From Saprospiraceae bacterium (lineage in GTDB: Bacteria > Bacteroidota > Bacteroidia > Chitinophagales > Saprospiraceae), in contig JAGFJA010000007.1 in the NCBI GenBank assembly GCA_024103005.1, positions 124,001 through 188,000 on the forward strand: DNA of 64,000 nucleotides. The letters run 5' to 3'. This document shows positions 9,037 to 18,784 of this stretch, in pieces. Numbering within the stretch: position 1 is the stretch's first letter; each line of letters opens with the position of its first letter. The notes below the pieces were generated by a model. The model searched no databases. It was not told the DNA's origin and saw only the letters and a program-made list of their open reading frames with translations. Position numbers and translations under genes: made by a program.

Positions 9037-9348
9037 TTACCCGATTGAGTCAATCTGGAGATGAGTGAATTGTTGTCTATGACCTTTTTTGAGACGATAG
9101 CCTTTTCTTCTTTTCTTTTTGAAGATGATTACTTTATCGCCTTTTACCTCTTCGGTAAGTACAGTAGCAGAAACAGCTACTCCGGCAACAGTTGGTGTAC
9201 CTACGGTTACCTTGTCACCATCGCTGGTAAGAAGAACCTGGTCAAACGTCAACTTGTCGCCTTCCTTTGCATCTAACCGGTGGACGAAGATCTTCTGACC
9301 TCCCTCTACTTTGAACTGTTGACCGGCTATCGAAACAATAGCAAACAT
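9037..9348 (-). CDS. rplU: Ribosomal protein bL21
   Basis: 103 residues. It starts MFAIVSIAGQQFKVEGGQ and carries the basic loop KKKRRKGYRLKKGHRQ with the ending QFTHLQIDSI, both diagnostic of bL21. First gene of the rplU-rpmA pair, the order found across bacteria. A complete Bacteroidota-type promoter lies 33-64 bases upstream. Confidence 0.98.
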   Translation of the reverse strand: MFAIVSIAGQQFKVEGGQKIFVHRLDAKEGDKLTFDQVLLTSDGDKVTVGTPTVAGVAVSATVLTEEVKGDKVIIFKKKRRKGYRLKKGHRQQFTHLQIDSIG

Positions 9349-9380
9349 AGTTTTTGATTTTATTTGATTAAAAAGTGGGG

Positions 9381-9412
9381 CAAAGGTAATTATTTATATC
9401 TGAATGACCAAA
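9381..9412 (-). promoter_or_regulatory. Bacteroidota-type promoter of rplU-rpmA
   Basis: On the minus strand TTTG (9409-9412) is followed by a 20-bp spacer and TACCTTTG (9381-9388). This is an exact fit to the phylum's -33/-7 consensus, upstream of the bL21 ATG. Confidence 0.8.
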
Positions 9413-9572
9413 ATTTTTCATTTATTTATTAGCATTATGGAGATGTGAGTTATGCAACATCATGTTGTTGACCGGAGAGGAATATTGATTTCCGGTATGT
9501 GGTTCGGTACCTGAGCCGGGTTTGTATATTTAAATAATGAATAAATAAGCTTAAAATAAATTTATAAAAAGT

Positions 9573-9603
9573 TTTGAATATATCACATCAAGACGTATCT
9601 TTG
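9573..9603 (+). promoter_or_regulatory. Bacteroidota-type promoter of rpmE
   Basis: TTTG (9573-9576), a 19-bp spacer and TATCTTTG (9596-9603) fit the phylum consensus exactly. The bL31 ATG follows 33 bases later. Confidence 0.8.
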
Positions 9604-9635
9604 CGCTCGCATTTTAATAAAAAATATAATTAATC

Positions 9636-9890
9636 ATGAAAAAGGACATACATCCTTCTAATTATAGAAAAGTAGTTTTTAAGGATATTTCAACTGATGA
9701 AGCTTTTCTGACTAAATCATGTGTCAATACAAAGGATACAATCACATGGGAAGATGGTAATGAATATCCTTTGGTAAAGGTTGAAATCTCATCTTTTTCT
9801 CACCCATTCTTTACAGGTAAGATGAAGTTTGTTGATACTGCAGGACGTATCGACAAGTTCAACAAGAAATTTGCAAAGTTTGTGAAGTAA
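9636..9890 (+). CDS. rpmE2: Ribosomal protein bL31, type B (zinc-independent form)
   Basis: 84 residues. [19 protein letters not shown], the central [20 protein letters not shown] and the basic C-terminal tail identify type B bL31. The CxxC zinc ligands of the other form are missing; only one Cys (about 30) is present. It stands alone between a full promoter and a strong terminator, so it is a single-gene unit. Confidence 0.96.
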   Translation: MKKDIHPSNYRKVVFKDISTDEAFLTKSCVNTKDTITWEDGNEYPLVKVEISSFSHPFFTGKMKFVDTAGRIDKFNKKFAKFVK

Positions 9891-9913
9891 CTACTTCCGC
9901 TTTTTTAGATAAT

Positions 9914-9941
9914 AAGCCATGGTCAGCCATGGCTTTTTTTA
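9914..9941 (+). terminator. Rho-independent terminator of rpmE
   Basis: AGCCATGG (9915-9922), a four-base loop and CCATGGCT (9927-9934) form a perfect 8-bp stem directly followed by seven Ts. It lies 24 bases after the bL31 stop. Confidence 0.92.
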
Positions 9942-9969
9942 TTATATTGCACCCTGATACAGCCGCACT

Positions 9970-11142
9970 ATGAAAGTTATTTTATTTGATGGTCCGGAAT
10001 GGGGGGATTTACTCCCGCTGACTTTTACACGTCCGGTAGCAGATATACGGATAGGTATCGATACAATCAGGGAAAAGTGGGAAGCTGCGCTCCATACTTC
10101 CTGTGAAATACTTACCCAACCATATCTTCAGCAACATCGCATTGACGAATCAGGAGGTGATTATTTGATGATTAATGCTGCATATATTCCGGATGCCGGA
10201 CTGGCTGAAGCTTTGATAGACCTTCCGGTCAACAGGAGATTAACCTTAGGTGATAATATTGTGGCATGGCGGACTGACGATTATAGGTTGCCTATGCCGG
10301 AAGTCAATCGTTTGGATGCAGTTGTATTCCCTTTTTCTGATACAGTCATTCACATAGCCTTTCCCTGGAATATATTTTCTTTCAATCATGAAGTTTTGAA
10401 AAGTGATTTTGCCAGGATTACATTGAACAGAACGTCTAAAACTATTTCATCGACCAATAGAATTATAGGGGATGATGTTTTTGCTGAAGAAGGCGTTGTC
10501 GCCGAAGGGGCTATAATAAATTCAACCTTGGGTCCGGTGTACTTAGGCAGGGGGAGTGAAATAATGGAAGGTGCCATGATTCGTGGCGGTCTGGCTCTAT
10601 GTGAGGGAAGCAGTATAAAAATGGGAGCCAAATTGTATGGTGCCAATACTTTCGGTCCCCATTGCAAAATAGGCGGAGAGGTCACCAATTCAATATTCCA
10701 AGGGTATTCCAATAAGGGTCATGATGGATACCTGGGCAACAGTGTCATTGGCTGCTGGTGTAATTTCGGCGCTGATACTAATTCGTCCAACCTGAAAAAT
10801 AACTATAAAAAAATAAGTATCTACAATTATCCTGCCAGGGATAAGATTTCATCAGGTCAGCAGTTTCTGGGTTTAATTATGGGCGATCATTCCAAAACCG
10901 GTATCAATACTATGCTGAATACAGGCACAGTGGTAGGAGTATTTGCAAATATTTTCGGCTCAGGTTTTCCTGACACACATATCCCCTCGTTTACCTGGTG
11001 TGATAGTGGGAAAATGGAGCCTTATCGTTTTGAAAAAGCTATTGAAGTAGCTCAAAACGTGATGGCACGCCGTAATCTGGAATTATCCGAAACAGAAAAA
11101 GGCATCCTGGCTCATATTTTCCGGAATCCATTTTTATCCTAA
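9970..11142 (+). CDS. Alternative GlmU-like sugar nucleotidyltransferase/acetyltransferase
   Basis: 390 residues. The N-terminus MKVILFDGPEWGDLLPLTFTR and the first ~140 residues are the divergent nucleotidyltransferase-like half seen in the Bacteroidota 'alternative GlmU' family. From about 165 a left-handed beta-helix of hexapeptide repeats follows (for example AIINSTLGPVYLGRGSEI and GAKLYGANTFGPHCKIG). The family is thought to make UDP-N-acetylglucosamine for peptidoglycan and LPS. The canonical L-x2-G-x-G-T-R-M-x5-K start of ordinary GlmU is absent. The next gene follows after 11 bases. Confidence 0.85.
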   Translation: MKVILFDGPEWGDLLPLTFTRPVADIRIGIDTIREKWEAALHTSCEILTQPYLQQHRIDESGGDYLMINAAYIPDAGLAEALIDLPVNRRLTLGDNIVAWRTDDYRLPMPEVNRLDAVVFPFSDTVIHIAFPWNIFSFNHEVLKSDFARITLNRTSKTISSTNRIIGDDVFAEEGVVAEGAIINSTLGPVYLGRGSEIMEGAMIRGGLALCEGSSIKMGAKLYGANTFGPHCKIGGEVTNSIFQGYSNKGHDGYLGNSVIGCWCNFGADTNSSNLKNNYKKISIYNYPARDKISSGQQFLGLIMGDHSKTGINTMLNTGTVVGVFANIFGSGFPDTHIPSFTWCDSGKMEPYRFEKAIEVAQNVMARRNLELSETEKGILAHIFRNPFLS

Positions 11143-11153
11143 ATACCTGATTT

Positions 11154-11825
11154 TTGAAATTTCCAATAAATTCCCTTACTAAGCTTGTAAGCTACCTTGT
11201 TCCACTTCCCGTCAATCGTTCGCGGTCACACTTGGATCAACCTTTATTTGTCAACCTTGTTAAAGGTCGTTTGCAACTCAGCACCCTAAAAGCAGTATAT
11301 TCATTTGATGATAAGTATGATAATTTTGAAACCGCATTGAAAGTCATAAATCCCCGGAAATACACGAAGGGTGGCTTTCTCATTCTCGGTGGCGGACTTG
11401 GCAGTATCCCTTATATCATAGAGCGAAATTACCACCTGATGCTCAACTTTACAATGGTTGAAATTGATATTTCAGTCATTCATTTATTCAACCAATTCAC
11501 CAAACCTCGCTTGAAAAGCTCTTTTGATCTGCGCTTGGTAGATGCCGAGAGTTTTATGACAAATAATAAGGATAAATTTAAAGTTGTCGTAATTGACCTT
11601 TTTGTAGATGACGTGATTCCTGACAAATTTCGGACGACTGAATTTTTGAAGCAATGCCGGGATGCTTTGCTGCCGGACGGTGTTCTGATGTTCAACTGGA
11701 TGACCGTCACCAAAGAGGAGAAACACCTGTTTGAACAATACAAAGCTGATTTTTTCGAAAAGGTATTTCCCCGTTCAAAAACCGTCAAAACCAGATATAA
11801 TCACGTTCTCATAGGCTTTGTCTAA
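11154..11825 (+). CDS. Spermidine-synthase-like, SAM-fold protein
   Basis: 223 residues. The Rossmann-type motif FLILGGGLGSIPYII (about 76-90), an acidic MVEID (about 100-104), LVDAESFM and VVVIDLFVDD place it in the spermidine synthase/methyltransferase superfamily. Residues for putrescine binding are not obvious, so polyamine synthesis is not shown; many such short proteins are uncharacterised. The start is TTG at 11154 because no ATG opens the frame before the SAM motif. It lies 11 bases after the GlmU-like gene, probably in the same transcript. Confidence 0.72.
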   Translation: MKFPINSLTKLVSYLVPLPVNRSRSHLDQPLFVNLVKGRLQLSTLKAVYSFDDKYDNFETALKVINPRKYTKGGFLILGGGLGSIPYIIERNYHLMLNFTMVEIDISVIHLFNQFTKPRLKSSFDLRLVDAESFMTNNKDKFKVVVIDLFVDDVIPDKFRTTEFLKQCRDALLPDGVLMFNWMTVTKEEKHLFEQYKADFFEKVFPRSKTVKTRYNHVLIGFV

Positions 11826-11946
11826 GAAAGAAATGATAAAATCCACGACTAAATTGCAACGAATAAATGAAAAGCCGAATGGCAAAATTAAATTTTAAGG
11901 CTAGTTGTCCTGACAAGTTTCTTTTTATAATTTAAGTTCATTGCTA

Positions 11947-13248
11947 TTAACTTTTTATGGAATCCGGAAAGAGCTCCAGAATTCGGGCAGCATATTGATC
12001 CCAACTCATATTTTTGCTTGTTTCAGCGACATTTTTTCTGTCAATGGGCTTTTCAAGGAATCTTTCCATGGCTGCTGCCATTTCATTAACATTGTCGGGG
12101 GAGGCTAAGTATCCGTTATAGCCGTCAATCACCGTCTCAGGAAAGTGACCCACTGCAGTCGCCAGAATAGGCATATTAAAGTTATAGCCGATGGATTCCA
12201 CGCCGGATGGAGTGGCATAATCATAAAATAACAAAACGGCATCACTTGCCTGAAAGTATTGGTGTACATCCTCATTAGGCACAAAGGAGTTAAAAACTGC
12301 TACTCGACCCTGAAGCCCTAGCTGAGGTATCAATTCCAAGGGATTATAATTGCTTTCGTCGTCCTTTTGCCTGAGGAATATCTTCTTTGCCAAGGAAAAA
12401 ACTGCTGATTTGATTTTGGTCGATAACTTAGATGAGTCGAGTGTTTTCCAGAAAGATTCTCCACATATAATCAGCGAAACATCGTCTCTTTTATCTGACA
12501 GCATTTTAAAAGCAGGAATCACATTGTGGAGTCCCTTATATTTTCTGATAAAGCCAAAAAATAAAAAGACATGTTTTGCCAATCCATGTTTTGCCTTAAA
12601 AGCCGCAACATCAAAGTTTGCCACCGGACTGAACATATCATAGATAGGGTGGAATAGATTGATTACGGGTCTTGCGTCATCAGAGGCCAGAAAACCGGAA
12701 TCTATCTTGGCGGTTCGGTCGTAAAGGCGCAGTTTCATTTTGGGAAACAATGTCTGTAATTCTTTATACGTTTTCAGCGCATGCGTGACATAGAAATCTG
12801 CCTTGGGTAAAGCCATTTTGGTAAATAACCTGTCTATGGAACTATTCTCTTTCTGGATGACAAAGTGAAGGTCGAAAATAACTTTGATGCCGGCTGACTT
12901 CAGACGTCTTGAAATAAATGAAAGGGGCAGGCCCTGAATAGCAATGGCCCATTGAAAGATGACGACATCCGGACGGAGTGACTTTATTTTATTTACTGTA
13001 GTGTTCCAGCTGAGGGGATTATTATAGTTGGTCTCATAGTGAACCTTTATACGTGTACCTGAAAGCTGGTCTTTACGACTTGCCTTATCGATAAAGTCCC
13101 GTGGTATAATAGCCGGATACTGTTGTGTCCAGGAGACAATGTGCACTTCACAAGCCGGCAGTCTGTCAAAGGCTTTGGCAAGGGAAGTATTGTAATTGGC
13201 TATTCCGCCTTTGAATAACGGACCGGGTCCAAAACAAACAATAACCAT
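11947..13248 (-). CDS. Glycosyltransferase family 4 (GT-B fold)
   Basis: 433 residues. The N-terminal domain starts VIVCFGPGPLFKGGIANYNT, with the glycine-rich loop of GT4 enzymes. The C-terminal domain has the acceptor/donor stretch HVFLFFGFIRKYKGLHNVIPAF and ends with the nucleotide-sugar region (YDYATPSGVESIGYNFNMPILAT...GHFPE), where E-x7-E-type residues are replaced by PSGVESIGYN. It begins one base after the rfbD stop, so it belongs to the rhamnose gene set and may add a sugar to a surface polysaccharide. Donor and acceptor are unknown. Confidence 0.85.
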   Translation of the reverse strand: MVIVCFGPGPLFKGGIANYNTSLAKAFDRLPACEVHIVSWTQQYPAIIPRDFIDKASRKDQLSGTRIKVHYETNYNNPLSWNTTVNKIKSLRPDVVIFQWAIAIQGLPLSFISRRLKSAGIKVIFDLHFVIQKENSSIDRLFTKMALPKADFYVTHALKTYKELQTLFPKMKLRLYDRTAKIDSGFLASDDARPVINLFHPIYDMFSPVANFDVAAFKAKHGLAKHVFLFFGFIRKYKGLHNVIPAFKMLSDKRDDVSLIICGESFWKTLDSSKLSTKIKSAVFSLAKKIFLRQKDDESNYNPLELIPQLGLQGRVAVFNSFVPNEDVHQYFQASDAVLLFYDYATPSGVESIGYNFNMPILATAVGHFPETVIDGYNGYLASPDNVNEMAAAMERFLEKPIDRKNVAETSKNMSWDQYAARILELFPDSIKS

Positions 13249-14130
13249 TTAAATATCATTTAACGCTTTAATGCATTTAGCCAGACTATCAAGCCAATGA
13301 GGCATGACGATACCGAATTGCTCTTTCAGTTTGCTTTGATCCAGCACTGAATAATGAGGTCTGACTGCAGGGCTTGAAAATGCTGACGATAAAATGGGAT
13401 TGATGGAGCACTGCTTACCTGAAAGCTGAAATACCTGCCTGCTAAAATCATACCAGGAGGTAACACCGGAATTGGTAATGTTATAGACCCCGGAGCATTC
13501 TTTAATCTGGTATTCATTGACCACAATTCCGTCAATAATATTCAGAACCTGATTGGCGAGATCTCGTGCATAGGTGGGACAGCCGATCTGATCATAAACC
13601 ATGTTGAATTCTGTCTGAGTACCGGAAGCATTTAGTATTTTCTTAACGAAGTTACTTCCAAAAGAAGAATATACCCATGAAGTTCTGAAAATAAGGCTTT
13701 TTTTACATCTTTTCAGCACTTCTTGTTCTCCCGCAAGTTTTGAAGCAGCATATACACCTTGAGGATTGACTTCATCTTGCTCCTTTAGCGGGCGGTTTAG
13801 ACCGTTGTGATAGACATAATCTGAAGAAAAATGAATCAGTATAATGTCATTGTCATCACAGTATTCTGCTAGATTGGCGGCGCCGTCCCTGTTGGTTTTG
13901 AAGGCGAGATCCGATTCGGATTCAGCCTGATCGACCTTCGTGTAGGCGGCACAATTGACTAGAAAGTCAATATCATAATCTTCGAGTTCCTTGATTAATT
14001 GATTTTTATCCGTTATATCCAGCTCTTCTGAGTCGAAAAAGATAAAATTATATTTTGGGAGGTACTGAGATAAAAAGGCAAATTCCTGACCCAGTTGTCC
14101 GGCAGCACCCGTTATACCTATGGTGGCCAT
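13249..14130 (-). CDS. rfbD: RfbD/RmlD, dTDP-4-dehydrorhamnose reductase
   Basis: 293-residue short-chain dehydrogenase. It makes dTDP-L-rhamnose with NAD(P)H, the last step of the pathway. It shows GITGAAGQLGQE (5-16) for the cofactor, NCAAYTKVDQAE (59-70), SSDYVYHNG (102-110) and the catalytic pair Tyr127/Lys131 in YAASK. It follows rfbC after 25 bases. The rfbA and rfbB genes for the first two steps are not in the window. Confidence 0.94.
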   Translation of the reverse strand: MATIGITGAAGQLGQEFAFLSQYLPKYNFIFFDSEELDITDKNQLIKELEDYDIDFLVNCAAYTKVDQAESESDLAFKTNRDGAANLAEYCDDNDIILIHFSSDYVYHNGLNRPLKEQDEVNPQGVYAASKLAGEQEVLKRCKKSLIFRTSWVYSSFGSNFVKKILNASGTQTEFNMVYDQIGCPTYARDLANQVLNIIDGIVVNEYQIKECSGVYNITNSGVTSWYDFSRQVFQLSGKQCSINPILSSAFSSPAVRPHYSVLDQSKLKEQFGIVMPHWLDSLAKCIKALNDI

Positions 14131-14155
14131 GTGTCTATCTTATTGTATTCATTTT

Positions 14156-14704
14156 TTAATCAATGGGTAAATGGTCTCCAAGATAAGGTAATTTTAAATC
14201 TTTATCACTAACTTTTAATTTACTGAAATCAATGCCCCAATCAATATTCAGTTGAGGATCATTATATCTCAAACCTCCTTCGTGTTCTTTGCTATAGTAG
14301 TTATCACACTTATAGGTAAAAATTGCTTCAGGTGAGCGGACAAGATATCCGTGTGCAAATCCGCGTGGAATATACATTTGCAGGTGGTTTTCTCCGCTAA
14401 GCACGACGCTGAATGACCTGCCAAATGTCGGAGAATCAGAACGAAGATCTACGGCTACATCCAATACCTCACCAAGTATTACCCTTACCAGCTTGGCCTG
14501 GGCTTTTTCTCCTGTCTGATAATGGAGCCCTCTCAGTGCACCAAAGGTGGAATAAGCTTGATTGTCTTGTACAAAAGGTGCCAATATGCCTGCATCTTGC
14601 CAGATATCCTCCCTGAAACTTTCGTAAAAGTACCCACGGGTGTCTTCAAAAACTTTTGGTTTAAAAAGTAATAATCCTTCAATACCGGTAGTTGAAATCT
14701 CCAT
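14156..14704 (-). CDS. rfbC: RfbC/RmlC, dTDP-4-dehydrorhamnose 3,5-epimerase
   Basis: 182-residue cupin, the usual length. It epimerises dTDP-4-keto-6-deoxyglucose at C3 and C5. Conserved parts are ALRGLHYQ with catalytic His61, Lys71, a GEVLDVAVDLR strand and YIPRGFAHGY. It lies between der (3 bases upstream) and rfbD on the same strand, so a GTPase needed for ribosome assembly appears to share a transcript with surface-sugar genes. Confidence 0.95.
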   Translation of the reverse strand: MEISTTGIEGLLLFKPKVFEDTRGYFYESFREDIWQDAGILAPFVQDNQAYSTFGALRGLHYQTGEKAQAKLVRVILGEVLDVAVDLRSDSPTFGRSFSVVLSGENHLQMYIPRGFAHGYLVRSPEAIFTYKCDNYYSKEHEGGLRYNDPQLNIDWGIDFSKLKVSDKDLKLPYLGDHLPID

Positions 14705-14707
14705 TTT

Positions 14708-16009
14708 TTATTTTTCCTTAAAAACGATACTAATTTTAACCCCGCTGAAATCAAAATTCTTCCGTATCTGATTTTCCAGAAACAACCTGTAACTGCTCTT
14801 AATGTGATCAGGATGGTTGCAGAAAAAACCAAATACAGGGTGTTTTGCCGCAAGCTGAGTGATGTATTTGATTTTTATCATCTTGCCTCTGTAGGCCGGT
14901 GGGGGTGTTCGCTCGATGATGGGCAGCATAACCTCATTCAGTTTGGAAGTGGCTATTTTCTTATACTTGTTTTCATAGATTTGGAGCAAGACTTCAACTG
15001 ACTTGAAGATACGGGTCTTTTCAAGAGCTGAGATAAAAACAATCGGTACGTCATCAAAAGGTGCCAATTTGGCTTTGATCTGTTTTTCCATATCTCTGGC
15101 AGTATTGGTTTCCTTTTCTACCAGATCCCATTTGTTAACAAAGATGGCAATGCCTTTATTTCTTTTTTGAACCAACCTGAAGATACTCATATCCTGAGCT
15201 TCAACTCCGGTCTGTGCATCAATGAGAAGAGCACAGACGTCAGCCTCTTCGATTGCCCTGATAGACCGCATGACGGAATAAAATTCAAGATCTTCATTGA
15301 CACGTTGCTTTTTCCGTATTCCGGCCGTATCGATGATATAAAAGTCCTTGTTGAATAAATTGTACCTTGTATGGATAGAGTCTCTTGTGGTCCCTGCTAT
15401 TTCGGTGACGATATTCCTTTCATCTCCGAGGAGCATATTGGTATAACTTGATTTACCGACATTGGGCTGACCGATGATGGCAATCTTCGGCAGCTCCGTA
15501 TTAAGCATTTCCGCATCTCCTAACATTGGAATCAGGTCATCCAGAAGTTCACCGGTTCCGCTTCCTGTCATTGAACTGATAAAATGCACATTTTTAAAGC
15601 CCATACCCCAGAATTCCTGAGCTTCGATGTATCTGTTTGAATTGTCAACCTTATTGACTACCAGGATAACATTTTTACCTGCCTGACGCAAGAGACCGGC
15701 TACCTTTGAATCAAGGTCTGTTTCTCCTGTTTCCATATCCACAACAAATAGAATGGCTGCAGCTTCTTCGATAGCTATCAGGACCTGCTGACGTATGGCA
15801 GATTCAAATATATCATCAGAACCCTGTACGAATCCACCCGTATCAACTACGATAAAGGATTTACCGTTCCATTCGCCTTCACCGTATATTCTGTCGCGGG
15901 TTACCCCGCTTACATCATCGATGATGGCTTGTTTTTTGCCAATGAGTCGGTTGAAAAGGGTGGATTTGCCTACATTTGGTCGGCCGACAATGGCTACAAT
16001 ATTACTCAT
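14708..16009 (-). CDS. der: Der (EngA), tandem GTPase for 50S ribosome assembly
   Basis: 433 residues with two GTPase domains and a C-terminal KH-like domain. The first P-loop is GRPNVGKSTLFNRL (9-22) with VDTGG and NKVD. The second is GQPNVGKSSYTNML (about 180) with DTAGIRKK and NKWD. The C-terminal TPPPAYRGKMIKIKYITQ and HPDHIKSSYRLFLENQIR are typical of Der. A weak TACTTTCG box precedes it on the minus strand. Confidence 0.97.
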   Translation of the reverse strand: MSNIVAIVGRPNVGKSTLFNRLIGKKQAIIDDVSGVTRDRIYGEGEWNGKSFIVVDTGGFVQGSDDIFESAIRQQVLIAIEEAAAILFVVDMETGETDLDSKVAGLLRQAGKNVILVVNKVDNSNRYIEAQEFWGMGFKNVHFISSMTGSGTGELLDDLIPMLGDAEMLNTELPKIAIIGQPNVGKSSYTNMLLGDERNIVTEIAGTTRDSIHTRYNLFNKDFYIIDTAGIRKKQRVNEDLEFYSVMRSIRAIEEADVCALLIDAQTGVEAQDMSIFRLVQKRNKGIAIFVNKWDLVEKETNTARDMEKQIKAKLAPFDDVPIVFISALEKTRIFKSVEVLLQIYENKYKKIATSKLNEVMLPIIERTPPPAYRGKMIKIKYITQLAAKHPVFGFFCNHPDHIKSSYRLFLENQIRKNFDFSGVKISIVFKEK

Positions 16010-16142
16010 GAATAAAGTTTATCAGGTGCGAAAGTATGAATAAATTAGTCTAATTTACATATGAGTATCAAAAAATTGCCTTAATTTAGCACTTAATTAG
16101 GCTTTCCCTTTGGTTTTTCAAAATTAAATTAGATAACGATAT

Positions 16143-16799
16143 ATGTCTGATTCTAAAATACAGGTCATGGTGGTAGATGACCACAAAATGTTTGTAGAAG
16201 GAGTTCAAGCCATCTTCTCAGGTTCATCACGCATAGAAGTAGTAAAGACAGTGCACGATGGCAATGACGTGATGAAAGCAATAGAGCAGACACCCGGACT
16301 GGATATCATCCTGCTGGATATTAACCTGCCGCATATCAATGGGTTAGAGCTTACCAAGATGATCAGCAAGAAGTATCCCGGGATTAGGATACTGATATTA
16401 AGTATGTATAACAATGCGGAATATATCAAGGAAGTACTGAAAGAAGGAGCATCCGGGTATGTGCTTAAGAATACGGATCATGAAGAATTGTTGAATGCCA
16501 TTCAATCCGTCTATGCCGGCAATCAGTTTTACAGCCAGTCTGTCACTCAGACGATGATGAACAGCTTTGCAAAAAAATCTCAGGGGAATAATACGGATAT
16601 ACTTCAGGTTAAAATTTCTAAAAGAGAAAAGGAAATTCTGGGATTGATCATTAAAGAGCATACGGCACAGGAAATTGCCAATATGCTGTTCATATCTTTA
16701 CACACGGTAGAAACGCACAGAAGTAACCTTATGTCAAAGCTTGGTGTGAGGAACAGCGCGGGATTGGTAAGAGTTGCCCTTGAAAATGGCCTGGTTTAA
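16143..16799 (+). CDS. NarL/LuxR-type response regulator
   Basis: 218 residues. The receiver domain has the acidic pair Asp11/Asp12, phospho-acceptor Asp59 in ILLDINLPH and Lys109. The C-terminal LuxR HTH has KREKEILGLIIKEHTAQEIA and LFISLHTVETHRSNLMSKLG. Its partner is the HisKA_3 kinase starting 15 bases after its stop. The signal and the target genes are not visible here. Confidence 0.95.
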   Translation: MSDSKIQVMVVDDHKMFVEGVQAIFSGSSRIEVVKTVHDGNDVMKAIEQTPGLDIILLDINLPHINGLELTKMISKKYPGIRILILSMYNNAEYIKEVLKEGASGYVLKNTDHEELLNAIQSVYAGNQFYSQSVTQTMMNSFAKKSQGNNTDILQVKISKREKEILGLIIKEHTAQEIANMLFISLHTVETHRSNLMSKLGVRNSAGLVRVALENGLV

Positions 16800-16814
16800 C
16801 TCCAATAATCCGGC

Positions 16815-18698
16815 ATGATGTCACCAGGTTTGATTTTAAGATTGAATATCAAAAAGACGCACAGGCTGTCACTTATTTTTATTCTGGTTTTTTGTTTATT
16901 TTCTAATTTAAAGGAGGCTTTTGCACAGACTGATACTTTTACGGTCAATCGCTCAGTAAAAAATTTATTGTTCAACAGCCTGAAGGATGTAGAAAAAAAC
17001 AAAGATGATGAATTAAAAGCTGAGATATTAAGGAGGTTGGGAGCATATTATGAAGCCGATTCCAGACAAGACAGCGCCATAAGCTTTTATCAGAAAAGTT
17101 GTATCATTTATAAAAAAATCGGTAAGGAAAGGGAATATTACGATTTGCTCGCCAAGTTGGGCGAATTAAATTACAATGTATTCAATTATAAATTTGCAAT
17201 TAGTTACCTGAAAGATGCAACAGAGTACTATAGGCAGCATAAGATTTACCTGCCTTATGTAAAGTCGATGAATCAACTGGGTGAGGCATACAGTAAGATC
17301 AATGATGATGTCAACGCCCGCCAATGTTTTATCGCTACGCTGGAAGTCAACAATAATATTCTGAAGGATACACATTTGATTATAGAGAATAAGATTTTAA
17401 TCATTCAGAATGATATCAAAACCAATAATCTTGACAGGGCGCTGAGTCTGGCAAATCACAATTTAAAGGTTGCTGCCATATATGGAGATAGCGATATGCT
17501 TGCCCAAACAGAGTTTCAGATGGGCACTCTTTTCTTCAGGATGGAAAAATTTGATAAGGCAAAAGAGTACTTTCTTAAGGCTGAGCCTATTTTTGTAAAA
17601 AATGAGAATTATCAGACACTTCCTCCCTTATACAAGATGCTTGCACAAGCGTATATTGATCTGAATGAAAAAGAGATGCTTCAGCCTACCCTCGAAAAAT
17701 ATTATGCTGTCGTAGATAAGATAAAAAATACGGAGATTGTCAAATCCAGTCAGGAAATTACCCAAAGGTTTGATTCTGAACAAAAAGATAAGGTTATCAA
17801 ACAATTGGAAAATGAAAATGAATTAAAGACGATAAACAGCCGCCAGCAAAAAGTAATAATCTATACGCTGGTATTCGCATTTTTAGTGACCCTCTTAGTG
17901 ATTTACCTCATTTATAATAATTATATCAATAGATTAAAAGCCAATCAAATTATCGCTCAGCAACAATCCGAGCTAAGTGATAAGCAAATGAAACAAATAG
18001 AACAGGAGAGCCAGATAAAAGCCATGGAGTCCATGCTGATGGGACAGGAGGCTGAAAGGAACCGAATCGGTAAGGATTTGCATGATAGTTTGGGAGCTAT
18101 CTTAAGTTCTATAAAGTTGCAGATGAGCGCAGATCTGAGTAAGAATTTACCTGAAAGTCCTTCAATGAAAAAGGCGAAAGAGATGATCGATGATGCCTGT
18201 GAGGAGGTAAGGAAGATATCCAGGGACATGATGCCGATTACATTGTCTAAATATGGTCTGCATACTGCTGTCGAAGAATTGATAGATAAATATAATATAG
18301 AAGGCGGCCCGACTATTATTTATCAGGCTTTCGGGATCATCAGGCATGAGAATAAAGACCTTGATTTGTTTGTTTACCGGATCATACAGGAATTGGTAAA
18401 TAATTGTATCAAACATGCCGAAGCCCAGGAAATAATTGTTCAGATTAACTATCTGGAAAACGTGATGATGATAACTGTTGAAGATGATGGCAAAGGGTTT
18501 TTGTATGATCAGTCACTTTATCAGGGTATGGGATTGAAAAATGTTGAGTTCAGGGCACAATATCTCAAAGGAAGGTTCAGTGTCGAATCCAGCCCCGGTG
18601 TAGGTTCTATCATGGTTGTTGAAATTCCTTTTAATGAAAATTCCGGTGAAAAAGGAACAATGACTCAGCAAGAGTCGGGTCGTGTATTAAAAATTTAA
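16815..18698 (+). CDS. Sensor histidine kinase with periplasmic TPR repeats (HisKA_3 type)
   Basis: 627 residues. A signal-like segment (about 18-37, ending AFAQ) leads to about 270 residues of helical TPR-like repeats (for example FYQKSCIIYKKIGKEREYY). One membrane helix follows at about 347-368, then a coiled coil, the HisKA_3 site EAERNRIGKDLHDSLGAIL with phospho-His423, and a HATPase_c domain (ELVNNCIKHAEA, DDGKGF, GMGLKN). Domain order and size match the Bacteroidota tetratricopeptide kinases of the NarX/DesK branch. Two ATGs (16815 and 16818) are possible starts. Confidence 0.93.
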   Translation: MMSPGLILRLNIKKTHRLSLIFILVFCLFSNLKEAFAQTDTFTVNRSVKNLLFNSLKDVEKNKDDELKAEILRRLGAYYEADSRQDSAISFYQKSCIIYKKIGKEREYYDLLAKLGELNYNVFNYKFAISYLKDATEYYRQHKIYLPYVKSMNQLGEAYSKINDDVNARQCFIATLEVNNNILKDTHLIIENKILIIQNDIKTNNLDRALSLANHNLKVAAIYGDSDMLAQTEFQMGTLFFRMEKFDKAKEYFLKAEPIFVKNENYQTLPPLYKMLAQAYIDLNEKEMLQPTLEKYYAVVDKIKNTEIVKSSQEITQRFDSEQKDKVIKQLENENELKTINSRQQKVIIYTLVFAFLVTLLVIYLIYNNYINRLKANQIIAQQQSELSDKQMKQIEQESQIKAMESMLMGQEAERNRIGKDLHDSLGAILSSIKLQMSADLSKNLPESPSMKKAKEMIDDACEEVRKISRDMMPITLSKYGLHTAVEELIDKYNIEGGPTIIYQAFGIIRHENKDLDLFVYRIIQELVNNCIKHAEAQEIIVQINYLENVMMITVEDDGKGFLYDQSLYQGMGLKNVEFRAQYLKGRFSVESSPGVGSIMVVEIPFNENSGEKGTMTQQESGRVLKI

Positions 18699-18784
18699 AA
18701 CAATGTATATAAGCCCGAAGGAAATGTATTAAAACCGGATTGATAATTCCGGAGACTAAACGCCTTGCATTGTTTGGATACTGC

